A DNA stretch of 64,000 nucleotides from Triticum aestivum (GCF_018294505.1 NC_057813.1:321245191-321309190), one strand, 5' to 3'. Positions 32,716-43,910 are shown, numbered from the stretch's first letter. Notes: generated by a model not told the origin, from the sequence alone. Numbers and translations are program-made.

Positions 32716-34296
32716 TGATACGTCTCCAACATATCTATAATTTTTTACTGTTCCATGCTATTATATTATCTGTTTTGGATGTTTAATGGGCTTTAATATG
32801 CTCTTTTATATTATTTTTGGGTCTAACCTATTAACCGGAGGCCAGTGCCAGTTTTTGTTTTTTTTGCCTATTTTAGAGTTTTGCAGAAAAGGAATACCAC
32901 ACGGAGTCCAAACGGAATGAAACCTTCACGATGATCTTTCTTGGACCGAAAGCAAACCAGAAGACTTGGAGTTGAAATCAGAAACGCCACGAGACGTCCA
33001 TGAGGCAGGAGGGTGCGCCCCCACCCTCGTGGGCCCCTCACAGGTCCACCGACATACTTCTTTCGCCTATATATACTCTCATACCCTAAAAACATCAGGG
33101 GGAGCCACGAAACCACTTATCCACTGCCGCAACCTTCTATACCCGTGAGATCCCATCTTGGGGTCCTTTTCCGGCGACTGCCAGAGGGGAAATTGATCAC
33201 AGAGGGCTTCTACATCAACACCATTGCCTCTCCGATGAAGAGTGAGTAGTTTACCATAGACCTTCGGGTCCATAATTATTAGCTCGATGGCTTGTTCTCT
33301 CTCTTTGATTCTCAGTACAGAGTTCTCCTCAATGTTCTTGGAGATCTATTCGATGTAATACTCTTTTGCGGTGTGTTTGCCGAGATCCGTTGAATTGTGG
33401 ATTTATGAACAATATTATCTATGAATATTATTTGGTACTTCTATGAATTCTTGTATGCATGATTTGATATCTTTTCAAGTCTCTTCGAATTATCGGTTTA
33501 GTTTGGCCTACTAGATTGATCTTTCTTGCAATGGAAGAAGTTCTTAGCTTTGGGTTCAATCTTTCGGTGTCCTTTCCCAGTGAAAGTAGGGGCAGCGAGG
33601 CATGTATTTTATTGTTTCCATCAAGCATAAAAAGATGGGGTTTATATCATATTGCTTGAGTTTATCCATCTACATCATGTCATCATGCTTAATGCGTTAT
33701 TCTGTTCTTGTGAACTTAATACTCTAGATGCATGCTCGATAGCAGTTGATGTGTGGACTAATAGTAGTAGATGCAGAATTGTTTCGCTCTACTTGACACG
33801 GACGTGATGCCTATGTTCATGATCATTGTCTTAGATGTCTTCATAATTATGCGCTTTTCTATCAATTGATCGGCAGTAATTTGTTCACCCACCATAATAC
33901 ATGTTATCTCGAGAGAAGCCACTAGTGAAACCTATGGCCCCCGTGTCTCTTTTCTATTATATTACGTCTCTTTTCCATTATACCGCATCTCTTTAAATCT
34001 TGTTTAGTATTTTTCAATCTTTACTTTACAATCTATACAACAAAAATACCAAAAATATTTACTTTATTATCTCTATCAGATCTCACTTTTGTGAGTGACC
34101 GTGAAGGGATTGACAACCCCTCTATCGCCTTGGTTGCAAGGTTCTTGATTGTTTGTGTAGGTACTAGGTGACTTGTGGGTCGTCTCCTACTAGATTGATA
34201 ACTTGGTTCTCAAAACTGAGGGAAATACTTATGGTACTTCGCTGCATCAGCCTTTCCTCTTCAAGGGAAAACCCAACGCAAGCTTAAGAGGTAGCA
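32716..34296 (+). repeat. 3' LTR of the protease-only element (1581 bp)
   Basis: It starts TGATACGTCTCC and ends GAGGTAGCA. The GC box is decayed to GGGTGCGCCC (33011-33020) and followed by a deletion. The TATA box is at 33068-33075. The right-hand target duplication is CTTAG at 34297-34301. Confidence 0.93.
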
Positions 34297-34301
34297 CTTA
34301 G

Positions 34302-34563
34302 CACCAAAGAAGAAAATGTCTCCTCTGTGCCCGCTGGCTCCCCCCTTGGCCTGGGTTGTCATGGCTTGCGTTATCACAAACCTCATAAGGCCGGGTACCT
34401 GCATAGAAATCTCCACTCCTCAGTAGTTAGCCGGGGAAGGCCGCTTCCTCGGGAGGTCTTTGTGTCATCCGCCTCGCGAGGGTCTTGTCTTGATAGCCTT
34501 GGAGATGGGCCATACCAGGCCGTCTAAGGAGCCACTCCGTGGGCCGCAGGCAGGCAAGTCTGG
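34302..34563 (-). repeat. 5' LTR of element B, second piece
   Basis: It aligns with 23314-23583 of the element A LTR (CACCAAAGA... to GGCAAGTCTGG), somewhat diverged. It ends at the target duplication TCTGG (34559-34563) where element C is inserted. Confidence 0.85.
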
Positions 34564-35491
34564 TGATGCGGAGCATCCTACGGTCGTCTCATTGTACACC
34601 TTCATAGCACCCCAAGCCCCAAGTGGACCTACCAGACTTAAGGTGAACCCACTCTTCTTTGAGATTTACATGAATATATCCCTTGGACTTGGTTGCTACC
34701 TCACCATGGAACATTGTGCATCACTAGGTAAGAGGGAAACCGCCACCAAGCATTTAGTAAGCTTCTCGGAGGACAAGGAGAAGGACCCCAAGACCCAAGA
34801 GCTGACCGGAAGCGTCAAGATGAAGAAAAGGAAGCGTGCAGAAATTGCACTAGCGGACAGTCCAGTCCCCACAGTGGACAGTCCGGTCGCACTAAAATTG
34901 CACTACCGGACAGTCCGGTCCCCACAGCGGACAGACCGGTGGCACACGAAAATGTGTCTGTCCTCACGGGACTGTTTGGTCCTTACCACCGGACTGTCCA
35001 GTAGGTCCAGTTTCACTACGAATTGGGCTAAAAAGCCCGTGTTATCACTGAGGCCCGTACCCTTTCGCCCCTAGACTATATATTTCGTGCTCCTCTCAGT
35101 TTTTAGGATTAGCTAAGATTAGAACTAGACATTAGAGCTTAGCTCATGCAACTCCCCTTGTGGGTTTCCTCTTGAGGGAGAAGAGTCCATGGAGTTCAAG
35201 GCCTCTATTGGAGAAGATCCTTAGGGATTCAAGACCCTCTTGAGGGAAGGATCTATCTAGATCATCAAGACCTCATCTCCTTTGGATTTGGGATGAACTT
35301 TACCTTGTATCTTTCCCTTTGTTGTTCTTGTACCTTTTTGGATCTTGTGTGATTGTGAGTCTAGTGGATGTGTGATTGGGCTTGTTCTTGAGTGTTTTCT
35401 TCTTGTGATTTCCCCTCTTGTTCTTCGCGTTCTTCGTGGATTCCCCTCCAATTCGTGAAAGATCTACGCTTAGGGTCTCCACCCTACAAGA
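34564..35491 (+). repeat. 5' LTR of element C (928 bp)
   Basis: It starts TGATGCGGAGC and ends CCCTACAAGA, where the other copy ends CAACA. It contains a coding-like U3 frame, a cluster of dyad motifs CGGACAGTCCGG (34855-35010), and a TATA box at 35077-35083. Confidence 0.92.
34855..35083 (+). promoter_or_regulatory. Dyad-motif cluster and TATA box in the element C LTR
   Basis: Six imperfect copies of CCGGACAGTCCGG, in either sense, lie between 34855 and 35010, including one perfect palindrome (CCGGACAGTCCGG near 34910). TATATAT follows at 35077-35083. In the 3' LTR the cluster is more decayed (42255-42400), with TATA at 42477-42483. Confidence 0.55.
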
Positions 35492-35494
35492 TCT

Positions 35495-35508
35495 TGGTAT
35501 CATGAGCC
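35495..35508 (+). other. tRNA-Met-like primer binding site
   Basis: TGGTATCATGAGCC, three bases after the LTR. It differs from the standard TGGTATCAGAGCC by one inserted T. Confidence 0.7.
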
Positions 35509-37331
35509 ATGTTGATCACGAATTTGGAGTATCCCCCACCGTTTTCTAGCCTTGTTTTGCTTGATTTTGTCCTAAAATCCGAAAATCCCCACCAAAAATA
35601 GCCCCAATTTTTATTGTGATTTGTTGGTTTGATGATGTTTTGTTGATTTTGATCCATGGATTCGTTGTGTTTTGAGTGGATCTAGCTTCCCCACAAGTTT
35701 CCCCACCTTCCAAACATAAAATCTCCTCAATTTTGACCCTAAAATCATCCATTTCCGCCTAAAGTTTCGAGTTCGTCATTTCCCAGCCCGCACCGGACTG
35801 TCCGCACCCCCGGAGCGGACTATTCGCTCACATCAGGACCAAATTTGCTTTTGGACCGGACTATCCGCTCCCAGCACCAGACTGCCCGCTTGAATCAGAA
35901 GGTTTTTGGATGAAGACCGGACTGTCCGCTACCCCGGACCGAACTGTCCGCTAGTTCAAAAACTGCTTCGGCTGATTTCTTGTTTCGGCCATATCTTCCA
36001 CATCCGGAGTACGATTTTGATGTCCTTTAGCTCGTTGAGTAGCTATTGACATTTGCCATCCATCTAGATATGTTCCAACATCATTTGACTCCATAATTTT
36101 TTTTGACATTTTGACATCTTTGCCTAGGCCCTCCACCATATCATCCATAAAACCACCATAACTTTACGCAACCTAACCCATTTTGATCCATATAGCATTT
36201 GTGGTTGCTTGAGTGGTGACCTGAGTCTCCTAAGGTGTTTCGGCTACTTAGGGACGGTTGCTTCTTCATCAACCACCACCACCACTTCCACATTGTCAAC
36301 TCCGGAGCCACCATCGCATTCCGCTACCACCATTTGACATTTGACATTTGATATTTTGAGTTTGCGGTTTTTCCGTTTCCTAAGGTGTTTCGGCTAATTA
36401 GGAACGGTTCTACATCGAGAACGCTGTCACTCATCATCGCCATGAGGTCATCATCGAAATTGACCACTTCATCATTTTGACACCCCTACCGTAAGCAAGG
36501 ATGGTAACCACGACAACATCATTGTACATTCTCCTTGCCATTGCATTGTTTAACCCCTAGCACATTTTGCGTCACGTGCCTATCGAGACTACCATTTGAG
36601 TATTGCCAGGAACGTTACTTGTGCACATTAGAGATCCATACGTTCCATTGCATAAATACCATATCATCTTGGTATCCTTATCTTGGTATCAACATATCAT
36701 CTCTTGTGTCACAAGATTGTTCCCACATATACACAATTGCTATCTTGGTTTGTGTAGTTCGCAAAGTGGCCAAAGAAAAAAAAAGAGAATAAGCTTTTAA
36801 GCAAAATAGAAAGAGCAAAGAAGCTTGTAAGCAAGAGCTATATCATCATACCACATTGCACATAAGATTGTCATATCCGATCATCTTGGATCATCTTGAG
36901 AAACAACGAGAACCATAGATATATAGCATACTTGGGATAGAAAGTTGATACATTCTGCATCTTATAGGTTGTGCACAAGTGTCGTATCCGCCTATTGAGC
37001 AATCGTGCTAGCATATCTCTAGAGTTGTGCAACACGAGCGTTTTCTGTGGATTCCACATTTTGTGCTCATTCCTTGGTTGCATGACCCCATTTATCTATC
37101 GTGTGTGCGTTTCCGTGTGCCATTGCTATTAGTCTACTTGTTGCACTTGCGAATTTGTGAATCTCTTTCAACATTATTGACTCTTGCTAACATTTTGCAT
37201 CAAATTTTTGTGCCACTATCCTCACCAAGCTTCACCATAAGCTTTACTTGACAGGTGTGAGTGAACAAGTCTAGTACCAATTCCACTATTCTTTCATTTC
37301 ACATTGAGTGAAACGGGATACATCCTCAACT
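35509..37331 (+). other. Long leader of element C
   Basis: No reading frame of note. A second cluster of the dyad motif (CCGGACTGTCCGC, six copies, 35790-35955) lies in it. Two copies of TTTCGGCTACTTAGG/TTTCGGCTAATTAGG (near 36238 and 36390) and a purine tract GGCCAAAGAAAAAAA (near 36770) are also seen. Confidence 0.55.
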
Positions 37332-38520
37332 ATGGGAAAAGGTAGCTTGGTATTGTTTATCTCATTTCCTACTCACCTCTACTCGAGCCTTGTGATGGAT
37401 TGGCAAGGCATTTCACCTTCAGTCTACAACAACAATGAGTTCAATGCCACGAACAACAACTTGAACGCCAAGATGCAAGCTCAAATGGAGGAGATCAAAG
37501 CCCTCATCAAGTCCTACAAGAAATCTTCCTCATCTTCAAGAAGATGCTCAAGAGCACATCCTTCCGAGCTACCATCTCCGGCAAGATCACATCGGCATCG
37601 ACACCATCACCACCAAGAATGTGAAGGCCAAGAGCTCAACACCAACTACCTCTCAACTACTTCACCATCTCCCTTGGCATCTTCGCCAAGCAACTTCAAG
37701 GCATCTTCGCCTACGGACATACGACATATTCGCCAACAAGCACCCCAAGACTACGCTCAAGAGAAGCTCCCCAAGCTCAAGTCCGCGACTTCCACGAGCT
37801 ACTACGACCTCGACACCGACCACATGATTCCTTTCTATGGAACTCAAGAACGCGGGGAGTATCTCGAATGGGAGCGCCTAATGGACGACTACCTCAAGTG
37901 ACATTAAGTTCTCCCGAAGATCAAGTGAAGTTCGCAACAAGAAACTTCCATGACTATGCATCAACATGGTGGCTTGACACACCTTCAGAGAGCTATGACA
38001 TGAGTTGGCCCAAGACTAAGAGAGCTTTGCGGCAAGAGTTCATGCCTCCAACCTACACGGAACAACTTCTACGCCAATTGGAGAACACCACCCAAGGATC
38101 CAAGTCCATCGACGCGTACTTCAAGGAGATGAAGATTGCCTTGTGACGAGCCGGCGTGGACGACCCCATTTTGATGAAGTTCCACTTCATGATGGGATTG
38201 CACAACGCCATCTCCAAGACTATCTTCCTTGAGAACTACAAGTCCCTTGACAACAACTACATTGGTGCTCTCAAGGAGGAACAAGAACTCATGAAGGCCA
38301 AGGCTTCTCCACCCCAAGCACACTTCACAACGACCAAACTCCATGAGAAGGAGCATGCGGATAGTACCACCAAGATGTCCAAGCCCGATGAGCTCCGAGA
38401 TGATGCTCCCAAGTTCGACTCCACCGCCATTCCTCTTTGTGGCATTGAAGATGCCGAGTCTACATTGACTCGTTTTCAAGACGGTGCGGTTTTACAAGTA
38501 CGACTACGGAGACCCTCAAG
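37332..38520 (+). pseudogene. Gag of element C, broken
   Basis: The likely start is the ATG at 37332 (MGKGSLVLF) or 37395 (MDWQGISPSVYNNN). A serine- and histidine-rich linker (RSHRHRHHHHQ) leads to the gag core: MIPFYGTQERGEYLEWERLM, then after a frameshift near 37880 VKFATRNFHDYASTWWLDTP and RALRQEFMPPTYTEQLLRQL. A TGA at 38144-38146 interrupts the same frame, which continues RAGVDDPILMKFHFMMGLHN to about 38520. The core matches the retrotransposon-gag domain of Gypsy elements with the WW pair. No zinc knuckle is seen. Downstream the frame passes into the Cys/His-rich ORF. Confidence 0.8.
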
Positions 38521-38529
38521 GACCAAGCT

Positions 38530-41393
38530 TTGGAGGCGAGCGACAAGGTGGCGAGCAAGGATGATATTTCCATCTTTGGAGGCGAGAGTGATGATGTGCC
38601 ATCTTTGGCCTTCATCCACGGTGACGGCGACGAGATGATCAAGCATGGGATTTTCCCTTTGGTCATGAAGAAGAGTGATGATGTGCCATCTTCGGCCTTC
38701 ATCCACGACAATGGTGACAAGATGGTTGAGCATGGGATTTTCCCTTCGAGCACGGGGATGTATGATGACTTGAGCGACTTGTGCCACCATATTTAGAGTG
38801 AGAGTGACTTCACCACTAGCCCCATATATGACGAGTTACCCCACTTTCCATGTGAGGAGAGCCACAACCCCCACCACTTGAGTGAGATGAGTGACTCCAC
38901 CATATGTGAGATTGAGTGCAACTACTTTGAGGGAGTGAGTGAACTACCACATAGAGAGAGTGAGATAGTTGATAGGTCTCGTGAGGCCATTTGCATCTCT
39001 AACAACTTGACCTCTACATCTATTGTGTCGTCTCATTTGGTGCTAGGTCCCATCTATGATGACGCGCCGATTCACGATGACTTCGTCCTTCCTTTGGAGA
39101 AGACGATGGCCATGGTGGAATATGATGCACCCCCCCCCACATGGTTCCATCAAGATGAAGATGACCACCATTTGGTCTTTCCCACCTCACTTACACCACA
39201 TGAGTGGAATGACAAAGGTAACAAAGGAGACGGTGATTCGCTAGTCCCACTAGTGGACATTCTTGACATTGCTTGCTTGCATGATGTTGATCCACCTATT
39301 TCCATGATTCATGCTAGTGCCACTTCCTCATTTGATGATTTCTTGCCCATTTATGATGAGTATGATGATTCTCATGTGGATTATATTAGTTTTTATGCCA
39401 TGTTACATAGGAGTTCTTGTGACAATTCCCTTGGTCACATCATGTTTGATAATCCGATTGACTTGTCATATGCTATCCATGAGATCAACCATATGTCTTA
39501 TTTGCAATCTCTTCATAGTGACTATGCATATGCCATTAAAATAAACCCAATTTGCACATATGGCATAGATGACAAGCCCATGGTTATTGGCATTTGTTTT
39601 TCTTGTGATGATATAGATATGCTCCCCTTGTATCATTTATCGCATATGCCATGCCATGCCGACCTAGCTTCGGATACGCATTGTTTTGGATGTTGTCCAT
39701 TTTCTCCATATGATGTTTACAATGTTGTTCATGAGAAGACCCCATAGTTTCCTCATACATGTTAGGAGATTTTGATCCATCCCATCCATTGCATGATCCC
39801 AATAATTATGTGCACCATATGTTTCCCATGAATGAAAATGCTATTGATGTTCCATACAATTGTATGCTCAATTTGCATCCCCATCGTGTTATACATAAAA
39901 ACTATTCTTTCATGATGGATGACATGTTCTTATACCATGCATCAAATTTCTTTGAGCGATGCTTATCTTGTGCTAATTCACATGTGCACATACACATCAT
40001 GATGGATGATGTGTACATTTACCACGCACACAATTTCTTTGGTTTGTGTATCTTTTGTGTAGGTACCCATGAATACTTGTCAACCTCGCAATCCCACGAG
40101 TTGACAAAACGAGCTCTAGAGAGCAATGAGGACTTGGGATCCCGTGGATTGTGTTTCCCACCGCTCTCTTCGCGCATTTCTTCTACATGGCCCTCACTTG
40201 GCTATGGGTTATTTTCCATTACATATCATATGCCCATCTTGCCATGTTCACTTTGCATGATATGCCCATTCCTATGCCTTTGCCATGCAATTGTGACCCA
40301 TGCTTTGCATTACACATGATGATTGATTCTTGTACTTGTATGTGTATTTACAAGCTTGGTGGTGATATCCCTTGTTGTTGCCATGTTCCATTTGTGACCC
40401 ACCCCTATGATGATACTATGATCTTGCTTTGTGTTCATGCTTGTGACATGTCATGTGCATTGTCTATGCCTATTATTTGCTCACATGACATGATTGCCAT
40501 GATTTACTCTAGTGTGTTGCATCTTCGCTCCACTAGTTTGCACGACTTGATTGAGATGCTCGCTTATGTTGAATCACCCATGATTCATACTTGCTCATTT
40601 CATGCGGTTGATGACAACCATCTATATGCTTTGCACATGATTCATATTGCTTCTTGTCATATATCTCCATGTGTTGCCTCTCTCATGCTAGATGACTTCC
40701 ATGTATTGAGTGCAACAATGCTTCTAGTCTTGCTGATGAGATTGCCCCCATAGCATTCTCATGTATGTTTCGAGATTTTGACATATTACTTGTGAGCATG
40801 CTTGTCTTACTTATTTGCACCATATACCTAGTGCCATGAATATCGCCATTGTTGCATAATATTATTCATGCACTTTTGCTTCTAATGGTTATGTGCAAGA
40901 GAAGAGAACCATCATGACGGATGATGTGTTTATCTACCATGTGCATATGTTCTTTGTTTTGTTGTGTGCATGTGTAGGATACTTGGACTTTGTGTCGACT
41001 TCCACTTCACGTGAGTTGACCATTCGAGCTCTTGAGAGCGAGCCTCATACATTCTACCATGACTCGCTTCTACACCGCATTTTCTTCCACTTCGGCATTG
41101 TGAAGAATGCACAAGGACACACCTTCAAGTTGCCATCCTTCTTGAGGTTGGATATTGTGGATCATACTTCATGTGTTGCTTGCACCATTTGCACGCATGT
41201 TCGAGATATTGCTTTCACCCATGATTACCACATTTCCATGCTTCATGATATATATACCTTGTGTGTTGCATCCAATTCTTGGACTACTTGCTCCTATCAT
41301 ATGGTTGGTTGCAATAATATCACTTCACATATGCCATGTCCCATTGCTTGTCACATGCTTGAATTGATTGCCTCACACATGATGAACAATTGA
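38530..41393 (+). pseudogene. Long Cys/His/Met-rich ORF of unknown function in element C
   Basis: I do not recognise this protein. One frame is open from 38530 to 39747 except for a TAG at 38794-38796. It continues in other frames at 39750-40150, 40151-40753 and about 40755-41393, so the original length was about 900 codons. It begins with two tandem copies of a 24-residue unit (SDDVPSxAFIH...GIFP, 38587-38750). The rest is rich in Asp, His, Met and Cys. A module MDDxxxYHxxxFF occurs three times (near 39912, 39999 and 40914), and larger blocks starting PIVSSYMLGDFD (39755) and PIAFSCMFRDFD (40756) appear to be an old duplication of about 1.0 kb. It occupies the place of pol after gag. No motif of reverse transcriptase, integrase, protease or a membrane segment is evident. 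Confidence 0.6.
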
Positions 41394-41677
41394 TCTTTCT
41401 ATTGTGTTGAGTGCCACACTATATTCACTACACCCTATGCACATTATGCTTGGATTGTCTTGCACTTGACCCATGTGTTTAGACACTTCATTTTTTTGGT
41501 GTTGTGAATGATTCCTATGCCTACCATAGACCTTTCTTTGAGCGATTTTCCCATGTTTGCTATGACCTTGAGGTAGATGCTTATTCACTTGTCCAACATA
41601 TTTGCATCACTACCTCACACTTACATGCTTGTCCCCATGATATCTTTGTTTGTGCTTGATTAATATGCTTACATGCC

Positions 41678-42319
41678 ATGTCACAATCCTTTGGCACACC
41701 ATATGCTTTGCATGATGACGACACTTGTTTGGTGAATCACCTCTTGAATGCTTGGTTTTGCCCTAATGCTAACCACATTTATTTTCCCAAGTGTTTGTTG
41801 TCTTTGAAGGAATCACAAGATGGTGCGGCATTGGAGGGTGCCCTTTCCGAGCTTGAAGATGATGGGTACTTGGTGATCGTCCACTCCCACACGGCGAAGC
41901 CATCCCTTTCCCATGGTGATTTGGTTTTCGATCCGAGGGAGGATCTTTCCCAAGGGGTAGGGGATGATGAGGAGCATCCTATAGTCTTCTGCTTGTACAC
42001 CTTCATAGCACCTCAAGCCCCAAGTGGACCTACCGGACTTAAGGTGAACCCACTCCTCTTCGAGATTTACATGAATATATCCATTGGACTTGGTTGCTAC
42101 CTCACCATTGAACATTGTGCATCATTTGGTACGAGGGAAACCGCCACCAAGCAGCTAGGAAGCTTCCCAGAGGACAAGGAGAAGGACCCCAAGACCCAAG
42201 AGCTGACCGGAAGCGTCAAGATGAAGAAAAGGAAGCATGCAGAAATTGCACTATCGGACAGTCCAGTCCCCACAGTGGACAGTCTGGTCGCACTAAAATT
42301 GCACTATCGGACGGTCTAG
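41678..42319 (+). pseudogene. Terminal ORF of element C, running into the 3' LTR
   Basis: This frame (MSQSFGTPYALHDDDTCLV at its start, possibly not an ATG start) shares the composition of the upstream ORF and may be its C-terminal end. It is open across the polypurine tract (VFDPREDLSQGVGDDEE) and for about 118 codons into the LTR, ending ALKLHYRTV. The same U3 frame is open in the 5' LTR (34565-34918) with mostly conservative changes, e.g. YTFIAPQAPSGPT in both. Function unknown. Confidence 0.5.
41952..41964 (+). other. Polypurine tract of element C
   Basis: AAGGGGTAGGGGA directly before the 3' LTR start TGATGAGG. Confidence 0.8.
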
Positions 42320-42899
42320 TCCCCACAGCGGACAATCTAGTAGCACACAAAAATGTGTCTGTCCTCACCAGACTGTTCGGTCCTTACCATCGGACTGTTC
42401 GGAGGCCCAGTTTCACTACGAATTGGGCTAAAAAGCCTATGTTACCACTGAGGCCCGTACCCTTTCGCCCCTAGACTATATATTCCGCGTCCTCTCAGTT
42501 TTTAGGGTTAGCTAAGATTAGAACTAGACATTAGAGCTTAGCTCATGTATCTCCCCTTGTGGGTTTCCTCTTGAGGGAGAAGACTCCATGGAGTTCAAGG
42601 CCTCCATTGGAGAAGATCCTTAGGGATTAAAGACCCCCTTGAGGGAAGGATCTATCTAGATCATCAAGACCTCATCCCCTTTGGATTTGGGATGAACTTT
42701 ACCTTGTATCTTTCCCTTTGTTGTTCTTGTACCTTTGTGGATCTTGTGTAATTGTGAGTCTAGTGGATGTGTGATTGGTCTTGTTCTTGTGTGTTTTCTT
42801 GTTGTGACTTCCCCTCTTGTTCTCCGCGTTCTTCGCGTTCTTTGTGGATTCCCCTCCAATTCGTGAAAGATCTACGCTTAGGGCCTCCACCCTACAACA
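41965..42899 (+). repeat. 3' LTR of element C (935 bp)
   Basis: It starts TGATGAGGAGC and ends CCCTACAACA. The target duplication TCTGG follows at 42900-42904. TATA box at 42477-42483. Confidence 0.92.
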
Positions 42900-42904
42900 T
42901 CTGG

Positions 42905-42930
42905 GTACCCTAGTTCCCAGAACATCGATA
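42905..42930 (-). repeat. 5' LTR of element B, terminal piece
   Basis: GTACCCTAGTTCCCAGAAC and the following CATCGATA match the LTR end of element A at 6039-6064 and 23588-23613. The last bases (ATA instead of ACA) are mutated. This 26-bp piece proves that element C sits inside LTR B. Confidence 0.85.
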
Positions 42931-43278
42931 GTTTCTCTATTCATAGTATTTTTCAGCATTGGAATCACGCGAAGATTGGCATCGAGGTGACCACAACCCA
43001 TCGGGGCAAGCCTGGCCCCTTTGGCGCGCCCTGGTGGGTTGTTCCCACCCCGTGGATCTTCTGGCCCTCCCAGGAAGCTTCTAGTGCCTCTCTTGTTCCA
43101 AAAAAAATCGTCAAGAAGTTTTGTTGCATTTGGAGAACTTTTCTTTCTGCACAAAAAACAACAACACGGTAGTTCTGCTGCGAACAGCGACAGATAGTTC
43201 CATCCAAATCATACCAAAACCATATAAAATTGTTGTAAACATGGCATCAATACTTTATAAATTATAGGTATGTTGGAG
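42931..43278 (-). mobile_element. LTR fragment related to the TGATACGTCTCC families
   Basis: On the minus strand the right end reads CTCCAACATACCTATAATTT, like the LTR start of the protease-only family, and further on GGCGCGCCAAAGG and CCCACCAGGG-type promoter text appear. About 350 bp of the LTR 5' part is kept. Both the first bases and the LTR rest are missing. It is a different subfamily from the elements at 3.9 and 27 kb. Confidence 0.6.
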
Positions 43279-43885
43279 AAGGGAGCTGTACCTGGGGGGT
43301 TGTTAGGATGTAACTAGGAGGGCGACGACGGGCAGTATCTGCCCATACTGCGGCAGCGAGCAAGTGGCGAAGGCGCTACCGCGCCGTGGCTTGGTCAAAG
43401 AGAATGGAGACTACCACGGATCAGGACTTGCTGCCTCAGTGCCGTCAAACGGGGAAACGATGCACATCCTCCCTTTCCGACAGCGGGCGGGATGCGGCCG
43501 GTTCAGTGGCCAACAGTGAGAAAGAGAGGCCACCACCGCCTTGTGTGAGATAGTGTGATGAGAGACAAACCCCGGCAGGCAGGCTCCATTGTATATAGTG
43601 GAGCAGATTTCTTTTTTCTCGATAAGGATCGTTTTATATTTTGGACGTGCCATTGAGGAATATAACTTCAGTTAAAACTAACGCATCAAGTCTAACTTTG
43701 TTTTGTGTATGCGTTGTACACGACCCTCCATCAAGTAAAGAACCGCTACACGCGTCAAATTATCACGTGGGCTGCATTTTCGTAAAGAAATGAGCTCTAC
43801 CGTGTACCCGCACGGGTGTGGCCGGGAACAAGACGTGAGTACGAGCATCATGCATGCACCTCTTCTCTACATGCAGGTACATACG

Positions 43886-43910
43886 TGTGTGTGTGTGAGT
43901 GAGAGAGATG
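43886..43910 (+). repeat. GT/GA microsatellite
   Basis: A short run of GTGTGTGTGTGAGTGAGAGAG. Confidence 0.8.

Larger units (their letters stand above)
27021..34296 (+). mobile_element. Complete protease-only Gypsy element (7.3 kb)
   Basis: Two LTRs (27021-28557 and 32716-34296) enclose a tRNA-Asp primer site, a gag-fragment and protease ORF, a 2.7-kb non-coding 3' region and a polypurine tract. There is no reverse transcriptase, RNase H or integrase, so it must use proteins of another element. The target duplication is CTTAA (27016-27020) against CTTAG (34297-34301), one mismatch. The uninterrupted sister LTR around 23307 reads CCTTAGCACC across the site, which confirms insertion. The LTRs differ by roughly 8-9 percent over the first 430 bp by eye, including an 18-20 base deletion at the GC box in the 3' copy. 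Confidence 0.95.
34564..42899 (+). mobile_element. Element C: Gypsy-like non-autonomous element with a novel long ORF (8.3 kb)
   Basis: Two LTRs (34564-35491 and 41965-42899) are flanked by a perfect TCTGG target duplication (34559-34563 and 42900-42904). The primer site is tRNA-Met-like. A 1.8-kb leader precedes a gag of the Gypsy type, followed not by pol but by about 2.8 kb of Cys/His/Met-rich coding sequence of unknown function. There is a polypurine tract at 41952-41964. No reverse transcriptase or integrase is found, so it depends on a helper. The LTRs differ by roughly 8 percent over their first 500 bp by eye. Confidence 0.92.
23614..42930 (-). mobile_element. Element B: second copy of the A family, 5' half, with two nested elements in its LTR
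   Basis: On the minus strand: 5' LTR (three pieces, 42930 to 26431), primer site, gag, protease and the first part of reverse transcriptase, cut at 23614 by element A. The rest would lie left of element A, beyond the window. The LTR is interrupted by the protease-only element (27021-34296) and by element C (34564-42899). Its three pieces, 26431-27020, 34302-34563 and 42905-42930, add up to about 880 bp. The 5 bases after the LTR, GTTTC at 42931, would be half of the target duplication. Confidence 0.8.

Noticed and set aside
34460..35074. 204-codon frame starting in LTR B and entering LTR C
   Set aside because: As a single gene it spans an insertion junction (34563/34564). Only the part inside LTR C is considered, as the U3 frame.
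43279..43660. Possible host gene end or promoter
   Set aside because: GC-rich and not matched to any element, but no frame, splice pattern or protein motif supports a gene.
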